A stretch of DNA of 51,153 bases from Nevskiales bacterium (lineage in GTDB: Bacteria > Pseudomonadota > Gammaproteobacteria > Steroidobacterales > GCA-2729495), in the NCBI GenBank assembly GCA_011526045.1, contig WYBE01000043.1:1-51153 (forward strand), read 5' to 3'. Positions within the stretch are counted from its first letter, which is position 1. Every line of letters starts with the position of its first letter. Positions 1 to 8,639 of this stretch are shown here, one piece after another. A program made the translations under genes and the position numbers. Below the pieces are notes generated by a model. The model was given only the letters and a program-made list of their open reading frames with translations. It was not told where the DNA came from and did not search any database.

Positions 1-2
1 TC

Positions 3-77
3 GAGCGCCACGGCTTCAAGTCTCCTGCCGAGGCGCGGCGGGCGTTCTACGACAACAGCGAGAAACTTGCGGCGTGA
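3..77 (+). CDS. C-terminal end of an amidohydrolase-like protein (5' end outside window)
   Basis: Reading from base 3 gives 24 codons ending in TGA at 75-77. The peptide (...GFKSPAEARRAFYDNSEKLAA) resembles the last helix of amidohydrolase-2/metal-dependent TIM-barrel hydrolases, where a segment such as FYDNSEKLA closes the barrel. Only this tail is visible, so the assignment rests on a short motif and no catalytic residue can be checked. The stop falls just before receptor sequence that lacks its own beginning, so the two genes are joined abruptly. Confidence 0.4.
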   Translation, partial: ERHGFKSPAEARRAFYDNSEKLAA

Positions 78-2028
78 CGAACCGAGTGACCATCAACCCA
101 CTGTCCAGAAAATCCTTGACCGCTACAACCAGGCCTTCAACCAGCCGGCGCTCAACTTCCTGGCGAATCCGCCGCAACAGGCGGATGGCAGCCGCCTCGG
201 CGCCGAGGAGACCCAGGATTACCTCGCCAAGCTGGTCTGGACACCTTGGGACGGCGGTGAGTTCAACTTCAAGTATGGCCGCTACGAGACGGACGACTCG
301 ATGTGGCCCTCGCTGGTCGCCCCGGAGGGCGAGCTGCTCGAGAATCTCCCGCCCGGCGACCCGCGCGCGTCCCTGAACCGGCCGGGCACAAACGGCATCT
401 TCGCCACGCTCAACTGCTGGTTGCCGCCCGAGGGGCGCTATCCATTGCCGGCCGGCCAGCCGGCGGGCGACGAAGAGGCCTGGTGGCGCACCACCGGCGG
501 CACCATCTGCGGCAAGCTCAATGCGACCGGGTGGGAGAATCGCGTCAATCTGCCGGATCTCGACAACGGCGTGTCGCTCAACGACGGCCGGTTCGTCCCG
601 GGCACCGACCCAGGGCTGCATAAGACCGGCAACCGCTACCTCCTCCAGTATCGCCAGGAACTTGGCGAGTGGGTGCTGACTGCGCGTGGCGGCCTCAACG
701 ACGAGGAGTTCGAGAACGCGTACGATCTCGACCATACCGAGACCCGCGCGGTCTTCGGCCTGTTCAATTTCGACTCGGTCAAGGACAACCGCGACTGGTC
801 CGGCGAGCTGCGGCTCGCCACCCCCGCGCTGCTGCCGGTGCGCGGCGAGGTCGGCGCCTTCTATTACGACCGCAACCTGACCTCGGCCCAGCGCAGCATC
901 CCGGGCCCCGGCCCGGTGTTCGGCGGCGATCTCGGCTACGGGCCGCAGGCCGAGCGCGATGTCGCCAACCTCGCGTGGATCGGCAGCGTCGCCTGGGACG
1001 TCACGGAGCTGTGGCGGCTCGATGTCGAGGGACGCTACGCATCCGAAGAGATCGAGTACCTTGGCGGCAATCGTTGTCGGAGCGAAGCGACCTACTACAA
1101 CTTTACGCCGCGCGTATCGCTGACCTTCATGCCGACGGACGATCTGCGCTTCTACGCGCAGGCGGCGAACGGGGACAAGCCGGGCGACGTGAACTCGGAG
1201 TTCTTCCGCGGCGATGTCTCGCGGGAGTTCTGCGAGCAGGCGCAGGTGTACACGAATGACGTCACGATCGAGCCGGAAGAACAGTGGACCTACGAGATCG
1301 GCGCCAAGACGCAGTGGTGGGACCGGCGGATACAGGCCAACCTCGCGCTGTTCTGGATCGAGTGGGACAAGCAGACCATCTTCCAGGTACAGAATTTCGG
1401 TGCCTACGATTTTCCGGGGTTCGACAACAACGAGACGCTCGCGACGACCCTGCTGCGCAACGTCGGCGATTCGCGTAATCGAGGCGGCGAACTCGAGACG
1501 CTCTTCGTCGTCACCGACGAGCTGACCCTGATCGCCAACTACGGCTATACGAGGGCGAAGTTCCGCAAGGGCTTCGACTCCAATCTCGCGGCCCTGACCG
1601 GCGACGGCAACGTCGAGGACAAGTGGATCCCGAGCGCGCCGGAGCACAGCCTGGTGCTCGGTGCCGTGGTGAACAAGCCGCTCAATGCCGACTGGAGCCT
1701 GCTGTTTCGCACCGACCTCGCCTACGAGAGCGAGCGCTACTTCGATACGGCGAACCTGGCCTGGCTGGACGATCGCACGCTGGTCAACCTGCGGGCCGGC
1801 TTCGACTCCGCGCGCTGGGGCGTGAGCGCCTACGTGCGCAACCTCATGGACGACGATACGCCGGTGGCAGCCCTGTCCTTCGTCAACTTCGGCTATGGCG
1901 CGATTTCGCCCGGCGGCAACGGCGTGTACGGCGACAACGACGACGTGTACCCCAACATGTATTCACTCAATCCCCAGCGGGGCCGCGACTACGGTATCGA
2001 GGTGCAGTTCAAGTTCGGCGCGCAGTAG
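67..2028 (+). CDS. TonB-dependent outer-membrane receptor lacking signal peptide and plug (probably truncated)
   Basis: About 650 residues of alternating amphipathic strands and aromatic-rich turns, as in the beta-barrel of TonB-dependent receptors. Barrel strands can be followed to the end, with a late strand near residues 575-600 and the terminal segment GRDYGIEVQFKFGAQ. A complete receptor would begin with a signal peptide, a TonB box and a plug of about 120 residues; none is present. The frame is open to the window edge, but bases 3-77 code another protein in a different frame, so the real receptor sequence appears to begin near base 78. The listed TTG at 67 is only the first possible start. 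Without plug and leader it is unlikely to work as a transporter. It may be a remnant, or the junction may be an assembly error. Confidence 0.75.
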   Translation: MRRDEPSDHQPTVQKILDRYNQAFNQPALNFLANPPQQADGSRLGAEETQDYLAKLVWTPWDGGEFNFKYGRYETDDSMWPSLVAPEGELLENLPPGDPRASLNRPGTNGIFATLNCWLPPEGRYPLPAGQPAGDEEAWWRTTGGTICGKLNATGWENRVNLPDLDNGVSLNDGRFVPGTDPGLHKTGNRYLLQYRQELGEWVLTARGGLNDEEFENAYDLDHTETRAVFGLFNFDSVKDNRDWSGELRLATPALLPVRGEVGAFYYDRNLTSAQRSIPGPGPVFGGDLGYGPQAERDVANLAWIGSVAWDVTELWRLDVEGRYASEEIEYLGGNRCRSEATYYNFTPRVSLTFMPTDDLRFYAQAANGDKPGDVNSEFFRGDVSREFCEQAQVYTNDVTIEPEEQWTYEIGAKTQWWDRRIQANLALFWIEWDKQTIFQVQNFGAYDFPGFDNNETLATTLLRNVGDSRNRGGELETLFVVTDELTLIANYGYTRAKFRKGFDSNLAALTGDGNVEDKWIPSAPEHSLVLGAVVNKPLNADWSLLFRTDLAYESERYFDTANLAWLDDRTLVNLRAGFDSARWGVSAYVRNLMDDDTPVAALSFVNFGYGAISPGGNGVYGDNDDVYPNMYSLNPQRGRDYGIEVQFKFGAQ

Positions 2029-2155
2029 GGGGGTGCCGCGGGCGGGCGCGTGGCGGTGAGCGCTCCGGTGCGCGGCCGGAATGTGACCGGTGGCGCGGCA
2101 AGTGCCGGCGGCATCGGTTATCAAGGCGGCTCTGTGCCCTGCGGAGTTTCGGGCG

Positions 2156-2572
2156 ATGAGCGTAATGATGTGGGTGGTACTCGGCGTGGCGCTCGGCCTT
2201 GCCTCTCCGTTCATGCTGCTGCAGCTGCAGCGCCGGCGCGATGTCGCGCGCAGCGCGGTGCGGGGCGGTAGCGGCACGTCGCCGCCGGTGCGCCCGGCGA
2301 ACCCGTTCGCCGCGGTGTCGATCCGGCCCTGCGCCGATGCCCCCTGCGCCGCGGTGCTCAGGATCCAGGACCAGCGCTACCTCGCGCTGCGCGCGCCGGC
2401 TTTGCCGGTGACAGGCTGCGAGCGGCACAGCTGCGGGTGCCGTTACGTGCGCCACGCCGACCGACGCGCTGCGGATGACCGGCGCGATCCCTTCGCCCGC
2501 TTCGGTGGCATCACGCCGAGCGCCGGCCGCGAGCGCCGGAGCAAGGATACCGACCGCCGGCGCGCCCGGTAG
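2156..2572 (+). CDS. Small membrane-anchored Cys-rich conserved hypothetical protein
   Basis: About 138 residues. The ATG at 2156 is chosen because it directly precedes a hydrophobic helix (residues about 3-20, WVVLGVALGLASPFMLLQL), followed by basic residues that suggest an inner-membrane anchor with a cytoplasmic tail. The soluble part has Cys pairs (CADAPC, then C...CGCRYV) and ends in a very Arg/Asp-rich tail (ADRRAADDRRDPF...). The order of Cys pairs, CRYV and DRR repeats resembles a small uncharacterised family in gammaproteobacteria; a metal site is possible. It converges with the aldo/keto reductase, with five bases between stops. Function unknown. Confidence 0.55.
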   Translation: MSVMMWVVLGVALGLASPFMLLQLQRRRDVARSAVRGGSGTSPPVRPANPFAAVSIRPCADAPCAAVLRIQDQRYLALRAPALPVTGCERHSCGCRYVRHADRRAADDRRDPFARFGGITPSAGRERRSKDTDRRRAR

Positions 2573-2577
2573 CGGCG

Positions 2578-3528
2578 TCAGCCGGCAGCGGCCAGTTCGC
2601 CGATCTTCGCGACCTGCTCGGGTGTGGGCGCCCAGGCCGCAGCCTGCACGTTCTGCCGGATCTGGTCGGGATTGGTCACGCCGGCGATCACGCTCGAGAC
2701 GTACGGTTGCGCCACCAGCCAGCCGATGGCGAGATCGAGCAGCGAGTGGCCGATGCCGGCGCCGTAATTCTCCAGGTTCCCGACGATCGCCCAGCGCGCC
2801 TCGGACACGAAGCTGCCGCCGCCCTTCCACTTGCCGAAACGCGTGTCGGCGCCCGGAGCCGCGCCGCGCCGGTACTTGCCGCTGAGCAAACCGCTCTCGA
2901 GGGGAAAGTACGGGATGATGCCGATCTGCTGTCCCTGCGCGATCGGCACGAGATCGCTTTCGATTGCGCGGTGCAGGAGGCTGTAGCGGTTCTGCGCCGA
3001 GACGAAGCCGGCAAACTTACCGGCCTTGGCCGCGATGGTGGCCGCCTTCAGTTGCGCGCCGTCGTAGTTGGAGCAGCCGACGTGGCGCACCTTGCCGGCG
3101 CGGACCAGGTCCTCGAGCGCGCGCAGCGTTTCCTCGACCGGTGTGCCGGCGTCGGGGAAATGGTGCTGGTAGAGATCGATGTAATCCGTGCCGAGGCGCG
3201 TGAGGCTGTCCTCGACGGCTTTCACGATGTACTCGCGCGAGCCGCCCCGGTCGGCCGCACCGCCGCGGCTGCCGCGCTTCGCGCCGAATTTTGTCGCGAG
3301 CACGATGCTGCCGCGGCGCGCACCGAGCGCCTTGCCGAGCAGGGACTCCGCCGCGCCGTGCGGGCCACCGTAGATGTCCGCTACGTCGAAGAACGTAACC
3401 CCGGCATCGAGGGCCGCATCCACGATGGCGTTCACCGCGGCCTGGTCGCACATGAGCCCGAAATTCATGCAGCCGAGGCCGACTGCCGAAACTTTCAGGC
3501 CCGAGTGCCCGAGCGGCCTGCCGCCCAT
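2578..3528 (-). CDS. Aldo/keto reductase
   Basis: 316 residues, normal for the AKR superfamily of NADPH-dependent carbonyl reductases. The catalytic tetrad is visible: Asp and Tyr in DVADIYGG, Lys in LATKFGAK, His in DLYQHHFP. The cofactor-binding C-terminal part has VSAQNRYSLL, PYFPLESGLLSGKY and SSVIAGVTNPDQ. The ATG at 3528 is chosen over an upstream in-frame ATG because MGGRPLGHSGLKVSAVGLG is the usual AKR beginning; the 47 residues before it are low-complexity and lie over the end of the next gene. It lies 49 bases downstream of the nitrilase-like gene on the same strand, so the two are probably co-transcribed away from the GntR regulator. Substrate cannot be told. Confidence 0.92.
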   Translation of the reverse strand: MGGRPLGHSGLKVSAVGLGCMNFGLMCDQAAVNAIVDAALDAGVTFFDVADIYGGPHGAAESLLGKALGARRGSIVLATKFGAKRGSRGGAADRGGSREYIVKAVEDSLTRLGTDYIDLYQHHFPDAGTPVEETLRALEDLVRAGKVRHVGCSNYDGAQLKAATIAAKAGKFAGFVSAQNRYSLLHRAIESDLVPIAQGQQIGIIPYFPLESGLLSGKYRRGAAPGADTRFGKWKGGGSFVSEARWAIVGNLENYGAGIGHSLLDLAIGWLVAQPYVSSVIAGVTNPDQIRQNVQAAAWAPTPEQVAKIGELAAAG

Positions 3529-3577
3529 CACGGCGCTCTCGCGGATGCGGCCACCGGCAGCCGGGGCACGACGGCGG

Positions 3578-4681
3578 CTACCAGAAATGCGTCCAGCGGG
3601 ATTTTTCCTGGAAGTACCGGTACGCGTCGCGCTTGTCCTTCGGCACGTACTGCAGGTACAGGCCGGCATCGTAGCGTTCGCGGTACTGGTCCAGCACCGG
3701 CTTGTAGAGCTTCATGTGCAGGTCCGGTATGCGGTGGCGGGCGCGGAACTCGGCGATCGGGATGCGCGCGAGCTGCTTGGTCTCGAACACGCCGGCCTTG
3801 ACCATTTCCACGCCGCGCGGCGCATAGATGGCCGAGCGCCCCGGGCCGCCGAAGGCAGTGTCCTCGAAGAACCCCGGGTTGCGGCCGTGGGTGCTGACCG
3901 AGTTGTTGCAGATCAGGGTGTAGACGCTGTTGTGGTAGGAGGTGAGCCGCATGTCGTCCGACTCGAATCCGCCCGTGGCGACCCGGCAGACGATTTCCGC
4001 CCCCTTCATCGCCATGCAGCGGAACAGTTCCGGCTCGAACTGCACCGCCGACATCGCGATGTTGCCGATGTCGGTGCGCTCGACCGGAATCACGGCGTCG
4101 AGCCCGTACATTTCCACGAACCGGTCATAGACGTCGTAGATGACCGAGGTGTACTGCTCGGATCCGGGGAACATGCCGCGCACGTTGCGCTGCTTCCAGT
4201 GCTTCACCACCGAGCCGTCCGGGCCGACCATGACCATCAGGTGCAGGATATGCCCCGGCCAGTCCTTCTCGTCGCGGGCGTAGGTGCCGAACACGATGTA
4301 GCAGTTGTATTGCCTGGCCTTTTTCGCGACCTCGGCGACCTCCGGCCCCGGCACCTCGATGGCGATCCGGTAGTGCTGGTCGCGGGTCCAGTCCGAGAAA
4401 CCCGTGATCGGGAATTCGTGGAACAGCAGCAGGTCGCTGCGCCCGCCGTAGCCCTGCGCGATGTCGATGCACTCGAGGAAGTAATCCAGGTTGCGACGCA
4501 GGTCCGGCCCCGGATTGGCGCCGTCCACACCCTGCACACGGGTCTGGACTACGGCAGCGGTGATGACGTCCTGGCGCAGTTTCGCGGTCGGGTAGGTGCC
4601 GTCGGGGCGCACCATGGGCTCGTTCTTGTCGGACATTGCTTCTTTTTCCTCTGGGGTAAGCTTTGACATTATCATATCCAC
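3578..4681 (-). CDS. Nitrilase-superfamily (aliphatic amidase-like) protein with Ser at the catalytic Cys position
   Basis: 367 residues in the carbon-nitrogen hydrolase fold, closest in pattern to aliphatic amidase/formamidase: FHEFPITGFSDW carries the catalytic Glu (E89), VVKHWKQRN the Lys (K163), and MAMKGAEIVCR matches the strongly conserved stretch after the nucleophile. At the nucleophile itself, where amidases read ICxDxxxPE, this protein reads MSAVQFEPE, so residue 211 is Ser (codon TCG). The enzyme may therefore be inactive, or may use another mechanism. Start: GTG at 4681, with ATG alternatives three and five codons later; AAGAGG lies about 12 bases upstream of the GTG. It is divergent from the GntR gene, with 49 bases between starts, and leads into the aldo/keto reductase. 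Confidence 0.85.
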   Translation of the reverse strand: MDMIMSKLTPEEKEAMSDKNEPMVRPDGTYPTAKLRQDVITAAVVQTRVQGVDGANPGPDLRRNLDYFLECIDIAQGYGGRSDLLLFHEFPITGFSDWTRDQHYRIAIEVPGPEVAEVAKKARQYNCYIVFGTYARDEKDWPGHILHLMVMVGPDGSVVKHWKQRNVRGMFPGSEQYTSVIYDVYDRFVEMYGLDAVIPVERTDIGNIAMSAVQFEPELFRCMAMKGAEIVCRVATGGFESDDMRLTSYHNSVYTLICNNSVSTHGRNPGFFEDTAFGGPGRSAIYAPRGVEMVKAGVFETKQLARIPIAEFRARHRIPDLHMKLYKPVLDQYRERYDAGLYLQYVPKDKRDAYRYFQEKSRWTHFW

Positions 4682-4693
4682 ATGACGTCAATA
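4663..4693 (+). promoter_or_regulatory. Candidate gntR promoter and operator-like half-palindrome
   Basis: TTGACA at 4663-4668 is a perfect -35 hexamer pointing at the GntR gene; the -10 is poor (TCAATA at 4688-4693, spacing 19). Between them, 4669-4688 reads TTATCATAT then CATGA. It matches 14 of 20 positions of the palindrome at 14158-14177 in the other divergent promoter of this region. The site also covers the first codons of the nitrilase-like gene. Assignment as a GntR operator is inference from this resemblance only. Confidence 0.3.
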
Positions 4694-4730
4694 CCTCTTA
4701 GCGGCCCGCGGCCGCCAGGTTGAGGCCATC

Positions 4731-5489
4731 ATGATGGTGCAGGCGCGAAACGAGCTGATCGATCACGCGATCCGCAGTCCCCGCTACATTCAAGTGTATT
4801 CCGCCGTGCGGGACTGGATCTACCAGGGCAACTACCGGCCTGGCGAGCGGTTGCCGACCGAGGAAGAGCTCTGCCGGCTGTTCCAGGTGTCGCGGATCAC
4901 CACCCGCAAGGCGGTCGACATGCTGGTCGACGAGGGGCTCGTGATGCGCCAGCCCGGGCGCGGCACCTTCGTCGTCGAGGACCTGGCGGACGCGCCGGTG
5001 GTCGGGGAGATGGACCAGCTGCTGCGCAAGGTCGAGCGGCTCGGCAAGACCAGCCGCGTCGCCGACAGCGAGGTCGTCGAAGTCGATGCCGACCCTGAGA
5101 CCGCCAAGGATCTCAATCTGCCCGCGGGCGCGCGTGTGCAGAAGGCATCGCACGTGCGACTGCACGACAAGCAGCCGGTCGGCTACGTCGTCACCTATAT
5201 CCCGGCCTCGCTCAAGGTGCGCTTCGATCTGCAGGAACTCAACGAGAGCCCGATGCTCACCTTGCTGGAGCGCAAGGGCGTGGACATCGCCTCCGCCGAC
5301 CAGGTGATCAGCGCGACGCTGGCCGACGCACGTCTCGCCTCGCTGCTCAACACCACGGTCGGGGCGCCGCTGGTGCACATTCGTCTCGTGGTATTCGACA
5401 GCAAGCGCCGCCCGGTCGAGCGGCTGGTCGCCTGGTATCGGGGCGATTACTACCATCATCACGTACACCTCACGCGCAAGTCGCGCTGA
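4731..5489 (+). CDS. GntR-family transcriptional regulator with UTRA ligand domain (HutC subfamily)
   Basis: 252 residues. Residues about 19-88 form the winged-helix GntR DNA-binding domain (YIQVYSAVRDWIYQGNYRPGERLPTEEELCRLF..VSRITTRKAVDMLVDEGLV..PGRGTFV). Residues about 110-245 match the UTRA domain, which binds small effectors (LPAGARVQKASHVR...PVGYVVTYIP...LVHIRLVVFDSKRRPVE). Start at the first of two adjacent ATGs (4731). It sits between the divergent nitrilase/AKR pair and oppA, which begins 26 bases after its stop, so it is the likely local regulator of this uptake and catabolism region. Ligand unknown. Confidence 0.92.
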   Translation: MMVQARNELIDHAIRSPRYIQVYSAVRDWIYQGNYRPGERLPTEEELCRLFQVSRITTRKAVDMLVDEGLVMRQPGRGTFVVEDLADAPVVGEMDQLLRKVERLGKTSRVADSEVVEVDADPETAKDLNLPAGARVQKASHVRLHDKQPVGYVVTYIPASLKVRFDLQELNESPMLTLLERKGVDIASADQVISATLADARLASLLNTTVGAPLVHIRLVVFDSKRRPVERLVAWYRGDYYHHHVHLTRKSR

Positions 5490-5515
5490 GTCACGCACGC
5501 CGGAGGCGGTCGGTA

Positions 5516-7186
5516 ATGAGTGGTTTCCCTGCATTCCTGTTTCTCATCCGTCATGCACTCGCCACCCGGAGCCGATGGCAGCCGCAGGCCGCGGGTCATC
5601 CCGCCCGCAGACCGGCCATCAGCGGGTGCGGCGCGGGGCTCCTCGCGTGCGCGCTCCTCGCGTCAGGCATCGCCGTCGCCGGTGGCACGCTGAACCGCTC
5701 CTCGTCGGCCGAACCCAACAGCCTCGACCCGGCCATCGCGACCGGCAACACCGCTTCCTACATTCTCTACGATCTGTTCATGGGGCTGACGACCTACGAC
5801 GCCAACGGCAAGATCATTCCCGGTGCCGCTGAGTCGTGGCAGATCAGCCCCGATGGCCTGACGTACACCTTCAAGCTGCGTGACGGGCTGAAATGGTCGG
5901 ACGGCTCCCCGCTGACCAGCCAGGATTTCCTCTATTCGGCGCGCCGGGTCGTGACGCCGGAAACGAGCTCGCGTTTTGCGTCGTTTTTCTTCCCGGTGAA
6001 GAATGCGCGGCGCATCGTCAAGGGTGAACTGCCGCCGGAAAAGCTCGGCGTGGAGGCGCCGGACGCCCGTACGGTGATCTTCCGGCTCGAGAGCCCGACA
6101 CCATACTTCCTGCAGAACCTGGCATCCAACGTCGCGAGCCCCGTGCCGGCGAAACTGGTCGAGTCGCTCGGCCGCCAGTGGACGCGCCCCGGCAAGATGG
6201 TCAGCAACGGCCCGTTCATGCTGTCCGAGTGGGTGCCGAACGATCACGTCACCATCGTCCGCAATCCGCATTTCTTCGATGCGGGTGCGGTGCGGCTGGA
6301 CAAGGTGAACTGGTATCCGTCGGGCAACCAGGACACCAGCCTCAAGCGGTTCCTGGCCGGTGAGATCGACATCCTGCTCAACTTTCCGAACGAGCAGCTC
6401 GCGTCGCTGCGCGAGTCGATCCCGGGCGAGGTCAAGATCTGGCCGGGCCTGTTGCTCGGCTATGTCCTGCTGAACAACAACTGGCCGCCGTTCAGCGACC
6501 CGCGCGTGCGCCGCGCGCTGTCACTCGCGCTCGACCGTGACGGGATCGTGAAGAAGATCGTCACGCCGGGTTCGCCGCCTGCCTATGGCATGACGCCTCC
6601 GGCAATCGAGGACTACCGCCACCCGCTGCCCGACTACGCGAAGACGCCGCAGGCGCAGCGCGTGGCCGAGGCGCGCCGTCTGCTCGCGGAGGCGGGTTTC
6701 GGGCCGGACAAGCCGCTCGCCTTCGATCTCGTATACAACACGCTCGAGGAGAACCGCCGTCTGGCCGTGGCCATGGCGGCTATGTGGCAGGCGATCGGCG
6801 TGCGCGCGAGCCCGCTCAATCGCGACCTCATCGCGCTCAACAAGAGCGCCCGCACGCGCGACTTCCAGGCGTTGCTCTACACCTGGTTCGCGACCAACGA
6901 CGACCCGTACAGCTTCCTCGGCCTGCTCGAAACCGGCAATCCGTCCAATTATTCCGGCTACTCCAATCCGGCGTACGACGCGATGCTCGCGGCCGCCAAC
7001 GCGCTCAATGATCCGGCGAAAAGGTTCGCGCAACTGAGCGAGGCCGAGGCGGTGATGCTCGCCGACCAGCCGGTGATACCGGTGTTCTTCTACGTGCGCC
7101 GCTTTCTCGTGAAACCCTACGTGAAGGGTTTCACCGAGAATCCGCGCGGCCTGAACCTCAGCCGCTGGCTCGACGTACAGAAGTGA
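5516..7186 (+). CDS. oppA: Oligopeptide/dipeptide ABC transporter substrate-binding protein (SBP_bac_5)
   Basis: 556 residues of the family-5 periplasmic binding protein fold. Recognisable segments are LNRSSSAEPNSLDPAIATG, FMGLTTYDANGKIIPGAAESW, GLTYTFKLRDGLKWSDG and the DPRVRRALSLALDRDGIV motif. The leader is unusually long: the hydrophobic core (GAGLLACALLASGIAVA) lies at residues about 41-57, so translation may start further in, or the first 35 residues form an extended n-region. It follows the GntR gene by 26 bases and probably shares its transcript. The matching permeases and ATPases are on the opposite strand at 8995-12832. The ligand may be a peptide or a peptide-like amide. Confidence 0.88.
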   Translation: MSGFPAFLFLIRHALATRSRWQPQAAGHPARRPAISGCGAGLLACALLASGIAVAGGTLNRSSSAEPNSLDPAIATGNTASYILYDLFMGLTTYDANGKIIPGAAESWQISPDGLTYTFKLRDGLKWSDGSPLTSQDFLYSARRVVTPETSSRFASFFFPVKNARRIVKGELPPEKLGVEAPDARTVIFRLESPTPYFLQNLASNVASPVPAKLVESLGRQWTRPGKMVSNGPFMLSEWVPNDHVTIVRNPHFFDAGAVRLDKVNWYPSGNQDTSLKRFLAGEIDILLNFPNEQLASLRESIPGEVKIWPGLLLGYVLLNNNWPPFSDPRVRRALSLALDRDGIVKKIVTPGSPPAYGMTPPAIEDYRHPLPDYAKTPQAQRVAEARRLLAEAGFGPDKPLAFDLVYNTLEENRRLAVAMAAMWQAIGVRASPLNRDLIALNKSARTRDFQALLYTWFATNDDPYSFLGLLETGNPSNYSGYSNPAYDAMLAAANALNDPAKRFAQLSEAEAVMLADQPVIPVFFYVRRFLVKPYVKGFTENPRGLNLSRWLDVQK

Positions 7187-7293
7187 CGCTGGCCGGGTCG
7201 CGGGTGCGCCGGACAGGCGAAGCCGGGGACAGCCCCGATCCGGCGGTGACGGCCGGAGCGCAAGGCAGACGGCCCGGCGGGGCAGGCCGCTGA

Positions 7294-8580
7294 GTGCTGT
7301 TCACCCGCTATCAGTGGACCGTGCTGCTCGCCGCGTGGCTCGGCTGGGGCTTTGATGTCTTCGACGGCCTGCTGTTCAACTACGTGGCCCCGAACGCGGT
7401 GCCGACCCTGCTTGGGCTGCCGATCGGTTCGCCGGAGGCGAAGCAGGCGACGCTGTTCTGGACGGGCCTGCTGACCTCGGTGCTGCTGCTCGGCTGGGCC
7501 ACGGGCGGCGTGCTGTTTGGCCTGGTCTGCGACCGTATCGGTCGCACCCGCACCCTGATGTTCACGATGCTGCTCTACGCGGTCGGCACCGCCGCCTGCG
7601 CCTTTGCGCCGAACATCTGGTGGTTGCTGGTCTTTCGCGTCATCGCGTCGCTCGGCATCGGCGGGGAGTGGGCGGCGGGCGCGGCCATGGTCGCCGAGTC
7701 GGTGCCGGAGGAAAAGCGGGTCGAGGCCGGAGCGCTGCTCTACACCGCGGCGCCGATGGGCCTGTTCCTCGCCACCTTCGTCAACATGCAGGTTGCGGGC
7801 AACTGGTTTGCCGACAGCCCGGAGCTGTCCTGGCGTTACGTGTTCCTGTTCGGCCTGTTGCCGGCCGGGGCCGCGTTCCTCGTCCGGTTGTTCGTGAAAG
7901 AACCCGAGCGCTGGAAGAGCCTCGGCAATGCGCGCAACGTGCGTATTACCGAGCTCTTCGGTCCGGGGATCCGTCGGGCCACGGCCTCCGGTTTCCTGAT
8001 GTCGGTGGTTGCGCTGCTCACCTGGTGGAGCTGCAACGCCTTCATTCCGGTGATCGCGAGCGGGCTGGCCCGCGAGGCGGCCGAGGCGCAGGGGCTCGAC
8101 GGCACGGCGACGTTCGCGATGGTCGAGCAGTGGAAGACACTCGCCACCAGCTGGTTCAACCTCGGCGGGCTGCTTGGCACGCTGCTGACCATCCCCGCAG
8201 CGAAACTCCTCGGTCGCAAACCAATGTTCACCATCTACTGGCTCGCCTCGGCGCTGTCGATTTTCGCCACCTTCGGGCTGGACCTGCCGCCCGAGACGCG
8301 CCTGTACCTGTATTTTGCGATCGGGCTGTCGGTGTTCGGCGTGTTCGGCAGCTTCACCTACTACCTGCCGGAGCTCTTTCCGACGCGACTGCGCGGCACC
8401 GGCGCCGGCTTCTGCTACAACATCGGGCGGGTGGTCGCGGCAGCAGGCCCGGTGCTCGTCGGCTCGATCGCCGCGCGCGGCGCCGCCTTCGACGTGCTGT
8501 TCTACGTGGGGTTCATTCCGCTGCTCGGGATACTGGCCATGCCCTGGGTGATCGAGACGCGCGGGCGCGCGCTCGAGTAG
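7294..8580 (+). CDS. MFS transporter (metabolite:H+ symporter type)
   Basis: 428 residues with about 12 predicted membrane helices. MFS motif A lies in the loop between helices 2 and 3 (FGLVCDRIGRTRTL), followed by RVIASLGIGGEWAAGAAMVAE, which is typical of sugar-acid, aromatic-acid and sialate-type symporters. A TGA immediately precedes the GTG at 7294, so this is the first possible start in frame; no good ribosome-binding site is visible. It lies 107 bases after oppA on the same strand and points towards the convergent opp operon. Its substrate is not evident, but the position suggests uptake of a compound or intermediate handled by this region. Confidence 0.85.
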   Translation: MLFTRYQWTVLLAAWLGWGFDVFDGLLFNYVAPNAVPTLLGLPIGSPEAKQATLFWTGLLTSVLLLGWATGGVLFGLVCDRIGRTRTLMFTMLLYAVGTAACAFAPNIWWLLVFRVIASLGIGGEWAAGAAMVAESVPEEKRVEAGALLYTAAPMGLFLATFVNMQVAGNWFADSPELSWRYVFLFGLLPAGAAFLVRLFVKEPERWKSLGNARNVRITELFGPGIRRATASGFLMSVVALLTWWSCNAFIPVIASGLAREAAEAQGLDGTATFAMVEQWKTLATSWFNLGGLLGTLLTIPAAKLLGRKPMFTIYWLASALSIFATFGLDLPPETRLYLYFAIGLSVFGVFGSFTYYLPELFPTRLRGTGAGFCYNIGRVVAAAGPVLVGSIAARGAAFDVLFYVGFIPLLGILAMPWVIETRGRALE

Positions 8581-8639
8581 GCGAGCGCTCGCCGGCAGCG
8601 CGCTCGCCGCATCGCCGGTGCTCTGCCGGGCGAGGCGCC

